64,000 bases of DNA from the NCBI RefSeq assembly GCF_021155775.2, contig NC_060234.1, positions 23,492,026 through 23,556,025 of the forward strand, written 5' to 3'. Source of the DNA: Neodiprion pinetum. Taxonomy: Eukaryota > Arthropoda > Insecta > Hymenoptera > Diprionidae. Below are positions 1 to 12,300 of the stretch, in pieces. Below the pieces are notes generated by a model. It was not told where the DNA came from and did not search any database. It saw nothing but the letters and a program-made list of their open reading frames with translations. Within the stretch, counting starts at the first letter, position 1, and every line of letters starts with the position of its first letter. A program made the translations under genes and the position numbers.

Positions 1-51
1 TACTGAACACGAATATCGATCCCTCTAATTCCTGTACTTTGATCATTCCAG

Positions 52-3000
52 GCCGTGCCGATGAGCGATCGTTCGAACCCTTGGCACGAGATAAAGAAGA
101 GCCGAGCGTTTAGCCCATGGGGTGGTAAGCGCGTCGCGATTTTTGGGCAGGGTTCAAAAGTCCGCCGACCGATGCGAATCCCGTTCAACAGTTGGGGTGG
201 CAAGCGATCCGACGGGACGACGAGCCGAAGTTTCGCGGGCCTGGAAAAACGAGCGAGATTTTCAAACTGGGGTGGAAAACGGGGATGGGAAAGTATCGGC
301 ACTGAGAAACGAACGAAGTTCAACGCGTGGGGTGGTAATGAAAAATTATTGCTGTTCTTTATTTTATTTTATTTCTATCGGTTTCCTGCGCAGCTTGTTT
401 GAAAAATTAAGATGACACGTCTTAACGATCAGCGCTTTGATCCTGAATTCAGGTAAACGCAGCAAGAACGGAGAACGCGACGACGAAGAGATGAAAAGAA
501 CGAGATTCAACGCTTGGGGTGGGAAACGGAGCGAAGAGAGCGAATCGGAAAGAACGTCTGAAGAATTCTTCCTAAAGAAGAAAGGGTTCAATGCCTGGGG
601 TGAGTAAACTTCGTGGATAATCGTATTAAATTGCGATATCGTTTCAGGAAACTCTATCCGCAAAGAAAAAGCTTCCTATAATATATGTTACGCGTAATCG
701 TTAAGAGGGAAACTTAATTTATATCGATCTATCAGCTCTTAACCTTTCTTTCGATTTTTGATATGAGGTATTGTAAACGGCCGTTACAAGGTGCTAGCCT
801 CAGAGTTATTTCTTCCAAGTTTACCGATTACAGTACCTAACTGTGAACTGTGAACTGGAAATTACAGCATGAGTAGCGAGTGGAAGTGAGGATGTTTACT
901 GGGATTACGAACGAACATGGCTATTGATTTCCCGTTTGGTAGTATTCCGAAAAACAGTATACAGTTACCACAAAAAACTCAATTCTTTAGAGTTTAGAAT
1001 AATTGAACGAAAAATGTTTGCAGTTTGAACGAGATTCAGAACTTATTACATCCATCTCACAACTCATTTATTTATCATCACATTTTTCGTGAGAATAAAA
1101 GGTAAAGTATTATGAAATAGTGAAATTTTACCCATTTACAACTTCATTTTACCAGTTTACGCTGATTTCGTATTTCAAAGGTGTTGCATTAAGTATTTGT
1201 CGCGTCATGTTCGGAATTATTATTGTGTTTATTTAACGTTATTTACTCGCTTATCAACTGAGGCTACGCGATGCGAATAGAAAAGGAAATCGGAGTTCAT
1301 TTGTTCAGGATGTTACCACAATTTGTGTCGTAAAAAATGTGTTTAATCTAGAAACAAATGAGCAGAAAATTGAAAAAAATTCGAGAACTCTTACAATGTC
1401 GAGGCAAGGAATAAGTGATTTTTATGCACCTGAAATTTCGAACGATCAAGATTGATAGAAAACTGTAATATTGAAGTTCCGAAGAGTAAATGCGAAAACT
1501 TAGTTATGATCTATCGAAAAACACGAAATTAAGGCTACAAGTTTCTCTGATCCATGTTCTTTCATTATCAGAACTCGGAATAAGTGAAAACTTACGTTTT
1601 GGATCAAGTTTGATCGATCAAGATACATTGCTTTTTAGGTACTAATCAGACGTCCCAACCAAAACTTTACTGCTCCACTTTTTCTGCGACAAAACTCATT
1701 TTCCCCAAAAAGCTGCCACCATAGCTTATCCGTGGAAAAGCACCTGCGAAATCTCGTTCAACAAAGACACCAAGGAAAAGCAATCAACGCAGGAATTAGG
1801 TGCTCAATAGATGTTCGCTCCAAAATTTTGGTACTCCATTTTCTCCACTGAAAAAATTGCTTTCTACCTGTAACGCCATGAAAACAGGATAAGTCCTAGA
1901 GGTTTTTCTCTTTTTACTCACGATGGTAGACTTAATACCACGGCAAATTTTTTTTTTCTAAAGTTTGTGTTTCTACAAGAGTTCTAACGGTAGAAGACGT
2001 AAATTTTTTCGATCAGACCTGGAATAAAAAAAAATCTCCAGGTTTTTTTTTATCTTAGTTACAATCACAGGCTGACGCGAGCATCGGAGTCAATATTTTT
2101 TTGAGTGTCCTAGAATTTCTGACGACAGTTAATTCCGCACAGTTTTCTCCGTAAGATTAGCACCCCATTTTCCGAAAATGATTTTTCAAACCCTTATATG
2201 CCGGCCGGAACTATTTCTGAAGATAATCATATACTCTAGAACTAGGTATTCTAGAGGATTTCCGCATTGAACTCGTAGAATGAACGAATTTTTCCGAAAT
2301 TGGTCAACTTCACAGATGTGTAAAACCTACCCAATTCCAGTGTCAAGTGAATTATCTTACAGCCATCGCTGAGCTGAGTTTGCAAGGCTTTGTAAGTAAA
2401 AGTCAATTTTTCCCTCACAAAAAGTAGAACACCAATATTTTGAATAGGATGCCTAATTAGCACCTAAACGCATTTAATCTCTGCCTCCAAAAATTTTACT
2501 TAACGTGGATATTGTAAATGTTCTCAAATATGCTCTGCCAGTGTAACATTCTACCGACAGCCCAATGGAAAAACTGATTTTCCTCTATCGAAAAATGCAG
2601 CACCATAATTGTTAATTATGCAATTAATTATTATCTGAAGAGCACCTAATTCTGCTATGGATTATAATCATTTTTTCCGAAATGGGTTTGCTGTGTTTAC
2701 AGGCGTCGCTTGCCTCATCCTATCTCGATTATCTCCCCCGCCCCCCCCCCCCCCCCCCCCCCCCTTCTTTCCCTCCTTATCTTCGACGGGAAGGATGAGA
2801 CGAATGTGAATAACAACAAAAAAAAAAAAAAGATTAACAAGAAAAAGCTGTTACCGCCAAGATGGGATAACAGACACGAAGATCAAATTTCAACTGACGC
2901 TCCCTCGCCGCTGTTACCTGATGTTTGATTTTATTTAACTTTGCCTCTTGTTCTCAGGTGGTAAGAGGTTCGTCGAGGGCGAACTAAATGCCGATGAGGA

Positions 3001-3337
3001 TGTCGATCATTCAAACGACGCCCCGGGTTCGTCGCCCTCCGAAAACAGAGGGAGGGAGAGACCTGATAGCTCGAGTGGCGAAGAAGGGGTGCACCCCACT
3101 CACCGGGAGATGATCGAAACGGGGAGTAACTACCTTCGGAGAGATGATGCCAACGAGATTCCACCTTTCGAGAGTGAAATAATGGAGTTACCGGAAAGGA
3201 GAGGTGTTCAAATTCGGAGGAGCGCGTTCAATCCTTGGGGAGGGAGGAAGAGGGGCGAAAACGCAGCGAGTCCGCCGAACCTGATCCTCCCTGAAGCTGA
3301 CGATCTTCAGGAGCATCGTCATCAGGACCGGTTCTAG
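52..3337 (+). CDS. Lk: Leucokinin neuropeptide precursor (5' partial, 3 visible exons)
   Basis: Precursor of kinins, secreted diuretic and myotropic neuropeptides acting on a G-protein-coupled receptor. Visible exons are 52-334, 453-599 and 2958-3337 (stop TAG 3335-3337), joined by phase-1 introns. An acceptor at 50-51 shows that the signal-peptide exon lies upstream of the window. The joined frame holds seven FxxWG motifs, each followed by an amidation Gly and basic residues: AFSPWGGKR, PFNSWGGKR, RFSNWGGKR, KFNAWGGKR (across intron 1), RFNAWGGKR, GFNAWGGKR (across intron 2) and AFNPWGGRKR. FxxWG-amide is the defining kinin C-terminus. KK, KR or RR sites precede most copies. Between the sixth and seventh kinins is a long acidic spacer, and an acidic tail follows the last. 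Both visible introns cut inside a Gly codon of the amidation site. Family identity is firm; the N-terminus is not visible. Confidence 0.93.
600..2957 (+). other. Lk: Leucokinin intron 2
   Basis: Intron of 2358 bp with a strong donor (GTGAGT) and a pyrimidine-rich acceptor ending in CTCAG. It is AT-rich without recognisable genes. Near its 3' end it holds a C homopolymer at about 2740-2764 and an A-rich tract at about 2817-2832, both likely length-polymorphic. Confidence 0.8.
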
Positions 3338-3450
3338 CTGTTGGCCGGATAATTGCGAGCTCGATTATCACCTCGGGATAAAAGTTCGATCGAGTATTCC
3401 ATGATCTATGATTTTCTACGGACTGGACGGATAATACAAACTAGGCAATG

Positions 3451-3456
3451 AATAAA
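3451..3456 (+). promoter_or_regulatory. Polyadenylation signal of the leucokinin gene
   Basis: A canonical AATAAA lies about 115 bp after the leucokinin stop codon, a usual distance for an insect 3' UTR. It is supported only by the hexamer and its position. Confidence 0.5.
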
Positions 3457-3459
3457 TAG

Positions 3460-6400
3460 GTAATATTTTTGTCGCGAACGTTCCTAATTGAATTCTTTAT
3501 TTCGCAGTATCTCGTTATATCGCAGAGAAGTTTTTACTTTTCGTCGTCGCTGGTGATATGAGAAAAGTATTGGTTTCCGTTATTTTCACGAGTTATATAA
3601 GGTCTGTAATAATTTTCACAATCGTTTTAACACGGTCAGTTGTCACATGCATTGCTTATTTGTTATTTCTAGTCTCAATTTTTTGAGACGAGAAAACTCG
3701 GGGACGTAAACAAATTTGGGTTTAGGCAGCGTAACGACACTAGAGCTAGTTGGAAAATAGGAAACCCATCTTAGGACTTTATAATACATTGCAGCGACAA
3801 AATTTATGAACATTATTTGACGACGTATTGTATTACGGTATATTAACATTGTATACTTATACACGTACGTACATGAACCGATAAATGCGAAATAAATATG
3901 TATCATAGAAGAATTGCAAGATTGTGATATTTGAAAAATTGTATAATTAGTTACTAATGAATTCCTTTACGCCAAAATAAACTATTTTACGTCTATACAT
4001 ACATAAGTTCTATATTGCTCCTCACAAAACCTTTCACTTTATATTTTTATACTATCACACTTTACATTTTTATACTTATCTTTATCGAGATTAGAATCTT
4101 TGTTTTCCTTCTTAACTATCAATGTAATTTATACAGGCAATAAAAACGCAAAAATAGCTCCTCCGTAATGGTGCTTGTCACCAACTAATTGAAATACAAC
4201 CTTCTTAAAAACAAAAAAAAAAAAATAACAAAAGAAAAACATCAAAATTTATGTTCACGTTCGTGTCAATACATAGGAAGAAATGTTTAGTTAAAATCAG
4301 AGGATAAGAATATTTGTGTTGCGATACCCATAGAGAGAAATTTGACTCGAATTACGTGGGAGGTGCGTAAGAGTAACGGACCCTGTATTGTGATTGAAAA
4401 GTTTCTCGTATTAGCCACAGGAGTCGGGCGCTACAATCGGGCAGAAACGAGCCGAGTTTGGGGGTAGCGAGGTGATTTTCAGATTTTCAGTCGAGTTCTT
4501 GACACGCCGGCGAGCGGAACTGTTCGAGAAAGTTGAGTAGATATCGGTTTTCAAGCAACAGCGACACGAGGGAGGAGTCCGTCGATTTCGAGTCGAACAC
4601 GAGTGTAAGCGGATGCGTATCGGAGGCGCCTCGTTCTCTGCGGCTTGGACACCGAGTTGTTCCTGTGACCGCGTAGGGATCCCGGCGCCTGATTACGAGC
4701 AGATTGCGCGTGTCGAAACGACCATTGTTCCGTATTGTCGTCATCGTTGAAAGGAAGCATTAACGGCTCCCGTGGCTAAATATCGAGGAGTTTTTGATTT
4801 GAGGCGGCTGTACTTTGACACGTGAATTTAAAAATGTCCATGTGACCACGTGGGGCACAGTATGCACATGCGCTACGTTTCAAATTTGTGACTCCTTGAT
4901 AAGGAATCAAGAAATTTCTATGCACTGTGGTGTATTGTGACAATTGTGCGTTACACGTGCGTACGCCAGAGTGTAAAAAATTATGAACTTCGGAATAAAA
5001 GAGTATTTGAACAAGATATCTGTGAATGTCACCACGCCTCCCTGTCGTGTCCCGGTAGTGTCCGGGACAGTGCTACAACTATTTATTATTGCTATCATTA
5101 TTGTTAATTGTCCGAGGTTATAAAATATAAAAAGAACCTCTTTACCAGAGATCAAACAAACGATTAGCCTGAATCAGAATCCTTACGGTCGGTTCCTCGA
5201 GTAGTGTATTTATTATTACACAGCTCAACAAAAACAAAGAATTTTTTGAGTTGCCTTAATTTTTTCCGTGACTTTTAGTGTTTGAAGACGTATAATTTAC
5301 GATTGAAATCATTATTGCATTATATTGGCTCTAGTTTTTATGTTAATGTAATATTGTAAGGTGGTAAGCAATTATTGAGAGTTAACTCGAAGTTAGGCGA
5401 AAATTTTTTTTTTGGTCGCGGTATAAATTTACCGTGATTAGATCAAATAATGAATGTGTCACGTCAAAATATTCTCTATAACAATTATACTTAACCTCAC
5501 TTTTGCAAGTCAAACACCGCATTTCTACGAGTAACATTTACGCTAACTTGTAAAAAATGTTAATGTATTTTCACCTGTTCGATTAACGCTGTAATATTTA
5601 TGTAAAACTTACCCGATACAATTGTGATCAATCGGCTGACAATTAATGGCATTCACTTGGCAAAGACAACATGAAAAAATGTATTTAGAAGACTGCCCGC
5701 AAACTTCAAACACTTTACCGACCCTGCAACTAAAGGAGCTGCGCTGGTGTCGCCCTCTTGTGACGAAATGATTCATCAGAAGAAAACAGGTATAAGATTT
5801 ATGTGAAGTTGGCCCGCGATTTTTGAAATTCTTAAAAATTTTTGCAACAAAAAGGCATATCAAATTGAATTCTCCTTTTCCGTGTTTTATCGATCTATTT
5901 GCAAACCATACAGAAGCAATTTATAATAATAATTATTTAATGGGGAGTAATTGAGGAGTAATTCATAGCAAATGCCATTTCGTTTGAATAACTATCAATT
6001 TGTTGCAAACACTTTTTCGAATTTGGTGCCATTTTACTGGGGCGCAAGTACCAGAATAACACATTTGTATTTCTCTAGCAAAAACATTTGACATATTTCA
6101 CGTTTCTGTTATTATTTTACGATTAGTCACAGACAACTTATACGATTTTAGTCAGATTTTTGTGACATTATAAAAACGTAATAATTTTCGCACAACAAAG
6201 TAACATTTGTATTATATTTACAAAATCTCCGTTTCCCGGGTGAGGACAACGAATATTTAAAAAAAACTCGACGTGACGAATCTGATTTCGAAATTTTTAT
6301 GATACTGCGCGACTCCAGCTTACGTACTCGAAGCTTTTTACCCTGAAAAATCGTATTGACTTTTTCGTATTGCGCTTGTTGACTAATAACAAAAATGAAG

Positions 6401-9110
6401 CTAATAAGTATAGCCGCTAATGATTTGTATAGTGATACGTAATAAGAATGAAGATTTAGTAAAATTTCTGTAAATTTGTCATGATTTAAAAATAAATACC
6501 GAATGTGTTCAACAATTATGTCTAGACACGCGAGAACATAAACAAAGTTCAGAAGTCAGTGTTTGGCGCACGTGTCATCATTGTCTTGATTGGTTATCGT
6601 TTGCGTGATAATTTTATGTTCCGAGTTGCCAAGAAAATGTGATTGGAGTTAGTCTATTTCTGGGTCGTTGAAATACTTCAAAAATATCGGGCACAGAATA
6701 TTTCTATTACATTTAAGAAGTTAGAATTAGAATATTTTGAATAACAAACAATGGTAAAATTTGGATCGTGTTTTAGAAACCTTACAGATATAACGTGGTA
6801 GAATTGTTATTACAGACACGTTTTAATTACCCCGCTTCAAAAATATTGAAATTAAAAATTTTTTTTTAGGCGAAAATTTATGACTTGAAATGTTTCTAAT
6901 ACCTAATAAAAATATATCAAATAAGACGTTAGAGAATAAATTTTATGAAAAACGTTAAACATTTGATCATACATTGATGTAACGGTTGTGATGCTTCTAT
7001 CACATTTCGTAATATTTTGTGATTTATGCAAAGGTAGAAATACACCACAGGTTTCATTTATTATGGCATTTTACTCATTAAAGTACTGATATAAATCAAT
7101 TTCACACCAAGTGTGTGAAGAATAAAACGACCTTTTAGGTTTGAGCAATATTCATGATCCGGAAAAAAGAATTAAATTTTATTACCTTTCCAGAGTGAAA
7201 CATTTGAGATTTGTACAAAAAAAATTACATCAGATTATGCGTTGTACTTTTCTTAATCATTCGATTCCACGTCCACGATCTTTTACCGTGCGATTAATCA
7301 AAAATATTCGAAAATAAGACCATGAGCGAAACGTGTCTCTTTCGTTCTCATATAAGGAACCTAGTTGTTATGATTATGACGTTATTATTATTAATCTCCT
7401 TGATCATTTTTCTGATATTTTTGTACCCCGACACTTTCTTGAATTAACTATAACGATAATACATACGTCCTTAATCGAGTCAATGAAAGATTGTTCAGGA
7501 TGTTTCTTATTGGCTAAGGTATTTACGAGTTGGTAAGCAACTTCGATCAGAGGTAAATGATTTTTTATAGGCATTACAAAATTTTGTGAACGATTAAAAA
7601 ATCTGTAAACATTGGTGACAGAAGCAAAAATAACGAGCGATTTACCGTCAATATTACGAAAAGTGTGCAGTTGATATGTTAGTTAAATTCTTATCTCTGT
7701 ATACCAAACGTAATCAGTTGCGTTGATATTTCAATCGTTTACGTTATAGGTATCTACATGAAAAACAAGCTTCCGTAAAACTCAAGTAATAGCATCTCAC
7801 AATAAGGCGATCCGCACGTTCCTCATCACGCGACTGATATTTCACAATCTTCGCAGCAAGCCGATATAAAGGCCGTTTGAGGTCACTCGATAAAGCGTAA
7901 CCTCATTGCTCAAGAGTCTTTTATTATTTGACCTTTTAAAAATCTCCTATCTCACACAGACAGATGGTCAATGGTCAGCTGCAAGACCAACAAAGAATAA
8001 ATATGTGATGAGGGAATAAAAAATTGCAGACCGATAGTTAGTTAATAAAATACACAGGTATACTCTTTGCATGTTTGTATATCATCTCATTGTCAGTCAC
8101 ATACATATCCCATACATTATAACAAATGACAGAACACTTTCCTTAAAAATATAATTAAATATAATTCAATTGATGAATAACCTCTTTTTATGGATTATTA
8201 TTAATTCATCTCGTCTAGCTCCGTTGAATTATCAGCTTTAACGTTGCCGTTTAATATAAAGAGCAAAAAATATACGCTGTTTTTTTTTTTTTTTTTTAGG
8301 GAAAATTTTTTAATTACTCATTTGTCTTTATTCTGTTTTTTTTCTTACTTGTTTTCATTATCGAATATTTTTGTCTGAGTGCATCTTTAAAAATGCGTTT
8401 TACTACGATTGCAATTCTGCTTTCAATTTGGTCGAAACTTGAATTTCAATAAATATAGAATTTGTACTTTAATGTGGTTTAAAAATTAACTGTTAACTCT
8501 TCTTATGCTTCTTCATCTAAGTTTTATACTATACACATGGCACACGAATTTATAATAAATTGTAGCTCAAACCCGTCAACAGGAGCTAAAATTTTATCGG
8601 AATAAAAAAAAAAATAAATACTTTCTATTATTGTCAAACTGTTAGACAAAAATCGTTTTCTCAATGAAAATAAAAAAATCTGAAATGTCAGCGTGGCCTT
8701 GACCTCGAGGTCGTATGAGTGTTGACGAAAAATTTTAAGCTTATGTACCATTATATACTGATATAAGTAGATTCATTAAACGTGTGACAAAATACAATCA
8801 GAAATATTTCAGAGATATTATTATAATATATCCAAATTTCAGCGTATTAGATTAGAGCCAAAAAGGCTACAAATAATAATGATACGAAATAGATGGAACA
8901 AGAACGGAAAATGCAAACACTGGAGAGTGCTGCGCCTAACAAATTTATTGAAAATGTCGAAAATTTGGTTCCGATCATATCGTTAAATCCAATAATCATG
9001 ATGATCGCTGTACGGGGGAAAAAAAAAAACGCGCGACAATGATGAATTATGGAAATTAACAGTTCATATAATTTTTTCTGTACAGCCAGAAATACAGAAG
9101 TGATGAGTTT
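3460..9110. other. AT-rich intergenic spacer
   Basis: About 5.6 kb between the convergent leucokinin and p33MONOX-like genes. Open frames are short and look random. No known repeat family or RNA gene was recognised. The only compositional feature is the GC-rich island at about 4430-4790. A small perfect hairpin with stem TGTCCCGG/CCGGGACA lies near 5045-5070. Confidence 0.5.
4430..4790. other. GC-rich, CpG-containing island; possible promoter or unplaced exon
   Basis: This stretch is clearly richer in G+C and CpG than its surroundings. On the minus strand two overlapping frames of about 70-85 codons stay open (4551-4760 and 4487-4744), but neither has recognisable domains. It could be a minus-strand promoter with a 5' exon, or a coding exon of an unrecognised gene. 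Nothing decides between these. Confidence 0.3.
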
Positions 9111-9114
9111 TGTC

Positions 9115-9120
9115 TTTATT
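9115..9120 (-). promoter_or_regulatory. Candidate polyadenylation signal of the p33MONOX-like gene
   Basis: Minus-strand AATAAA lies about 190 bp beyond the stop codon at 9311-9313, a plausible 3' UTR end for this gene. Confidence 0.4.
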
Positions 9121-9310
9121 GCAAAGCTGTTACACTCGGGAGCAATGAAAAATCGACAAAAATGGAGATAAAATACATGAAAAACTTCTTTACGAAAGTC
9201 TGATCCAAGGAACACTAATTATCACTGAACAGCTCTTGATACATGTACATGTCTATCAATGTGGATATGATTTAGAAATGTGCAGATAAATAAGTGAGAA
9301 GAAAATAGAT

Positions 9311-12300
9311 TTACATTGACGTTGGGGACCAAAAATTCATTTCTCTCAACTCTGAAGGTTTTGCTTGAAATACATTTGTGTAAACGTTTTTGTTACTCGA
9401 TGGCGCGGCAGTGTCAGTTTTCGGTATATACGTCAGGTTCTGCGACGAAATTGATTTCTTACGATTAAGATTTCTCAGGATTGGTGAAGCGACGTCTTCT
9501 GATTCATCTTCTTCCTCGATTTTAGTGACTACAGTTTCTCGCTGTTGACCCAAGATGCTAGCCAGAATCCAGCCTCCCTGATATTTCTCCTTGTCAGGCA
9601 GGTACGCTCCAGTGAAAAAGCGATTTGATTGCATCAACTTTCGTCGTTGCTTGGGAGAATTATCGGGTGTCGATGCGGGCGACGTCAGCGGAGTAGCAGG
9701 CAAGGATTTGCTTTCTTTTCTCGATGAGCATTGTGCAGATTCTTGAATCTGATTCGTTTCGATGGAAAAACCCTTGGTCACTTTTCCTGACATCATTTGA
9801 TTAGCTACGTGGACAATCGATTTACCGCAGAGTGCTGACTGACCATGAAAACCATCGTCGATACCCTGAGATTTCACTTTCCCAACATAAGTTGACTTCG
9901 GTGGTTTTGGTTCTGTGGCGAAAATGAAAAAAGAATTCATTTTGGATTGATGAATTTTGCATATTTATTTTCGTTTGTGGAAATCAGTTGGACTTCGTAG
10001 ATGTATCTACAAAGAAAGTAAGTATTCAACATTTCTTGATTTTCTAGGGTAACAATGATTTTTAAGGCATATTTTATTTAGCATATTTTGCATTTGGAAT
10101 TCGGTAAACTGCAATTATAAAACAAGACAACACATTTATATTTTGTTAACTCGACTACTTCAGTCATAAATTTGTGAAATCATAATGTTCGAAAAATGTT
10201 TCTTTCTGTTAACGTTAATGATTTTGACTTAACTAAATGAAATACTTCAGCTTGAAGGCAATTACTCGATACCATAAAAGTGTGTATTAATAATTTTCAT
10301 TGAATTGCAAGAGCTATAGGAATCGGTAAAATATAAATCGTGAAATAGCCTACCACGTTTCGTCGAAACAATTGTAACCATAATGCCCTCTGAGATACGA
10401 TAAAGGGCACCTTCCAGCCCTTGATTGTAAGATTTGACTATATCATAGAGCATTTTATTTCAAGTTAGAGAAGCTTTCATTTAATAAAAAAACAAAAGCA
10501 GAAAACTAATATCACAGCACAGTTAAATTTCAGTCTTACAAAATAAAGTAGACAAAAAAAAAAAAAAAAGTAAAACTACGAAAACATCACGTTTATAGTA
10601 GCGCGACAATTGGTGGCCTTCGAGACCAAACTACTCGTTCGAGAGTAAGTTTAAAACTGATTTTATGAGGGCTCGCAACTCTGTTATATATAAGCGGTTT
10701 GTTTGATAATGAGTAATTGTTGATACAGTATCATGCTGGAAGTGTAGACACGTTATGAACTGGCCCCAGAAAATTTGCTAGTCACATGTAAGTACAGTTG
10801 TGTAAGTAAGCTATCGACTATTCAAGATATTTGTACACTATGAATAGAATATTTGTCAATATATTGAATAAATGTCAGTACATAATCACGTCAGAACTTG
10901 TTATGACCAACTTATTTTTAAAATGTTTGATTTAGCAGCAGGTGGTTGAACTAACAGCAGATGGCAAGTTATAATAATGTTTGCAGAAACAATCAGTGGC
11001 TATAAACATCTCGAGTCAGTCACAGCCTCTGACGTCATTCTAATGTTGCAAAATAGCGATATTTTTCAAAATCTTTCCTTACGTAAACGTAGATAACTTC
11101 AGCCTAGTAATTTTGAATTACTGCAAAGAGGAAACACTGTTGTGAGATATGACTGTTTGGCAGATCGAAATGCAGGGTTCTGGATAGGAAGTAATTGATT
11201 TTAAAGTTAAAACTCGATAACATAAATGACGATAAGTTCCAAGAAATTTGAAAAAAGTACCTTGGACATCAATTGGTAACAAGACCAAATGTTATTTCAT
11301 GCATATTATTACTTTCTATGTTAACTTTTAGACCGCCAGGATTTAATAAGCTTTAATCCCCTTAGAAAGTCCTAAAATGTTGTGCCTATATCTTATATAT
11401 GAGGCGTTCTCCACCTCTACCAAACATTTCTGAAACAAGGATATTAAAAAATCTAAAAAATTCACAGATAGTACCTTCAAGTAGTACTGCTTTATAACCA
11501 ATTATGGAATAGATCTGAGGTTAAAAAAAAAGTGGCTGAGTTGCTGGAAAACAGCCCTCTGACACTCGCGTACTTTGATTTCGTTATGATGTGATAATGG
11601 CGTGAAGAAACATTTTTGCTCACGGTGGTTCATTGTTTGGGTTGTCCCATTCGACACATTTGTTTAATTGAGTTAATTCTCCTTAGAGCAAATTACAACT
11701 AGCGCTGCGTAGTGTCGTCATTACGTAAATCCGAGCTTGAATGACGTCTCGGAGGTCTGGTGGAGAACACCTCATACAACATATACGAAGTTCAGATCAC
11801 ACGTAGAAACTATATTTGGTCATTGCAACGGCCTAATTGTTAAATTCATGGAGTTCTCAGTGATTTTCAATAATCTTGTACCATGTGCATGTGCATCATA
11901 GGGTGAAAGTGCAACTTGACCTGTGGAATTTTTTTAATCAATTCGACATCAGTATATAACTCGTAGCTCAATATAACAAAATGTAATTCTAATAAATGAA
12001 TTTAAGATAAGTTTCTGAATTTCCATCTCGTTTTATTTCACAAATACTTGGTAACGTTCAGTAAAGCCAATCAGCATGCATATGAAATCAACTGTAATTC
12101 AATGTATAACAACGCCGATTCAATACAAGGTTGAGGTTTTAAGATCAATGTAATAAAACATTGAAATTGAATAATTAATCAAACTTTGCAAGTTCAGAAT
12201 TACTTTCTAGGGGTTGTGTTTATAAAGTAATGTTAAAACGGCAACCTCGTAAGTTGGTAACTTTAACGTAACGAAACACGATAAAAATCCTCGATTTTGC

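Noticed and set aside
122..415. Alternative 97-codon frame over the first leucokinin exon
   Set aside because: Shadow of the kinin frame, which has seven motif copies and matching splice phases.
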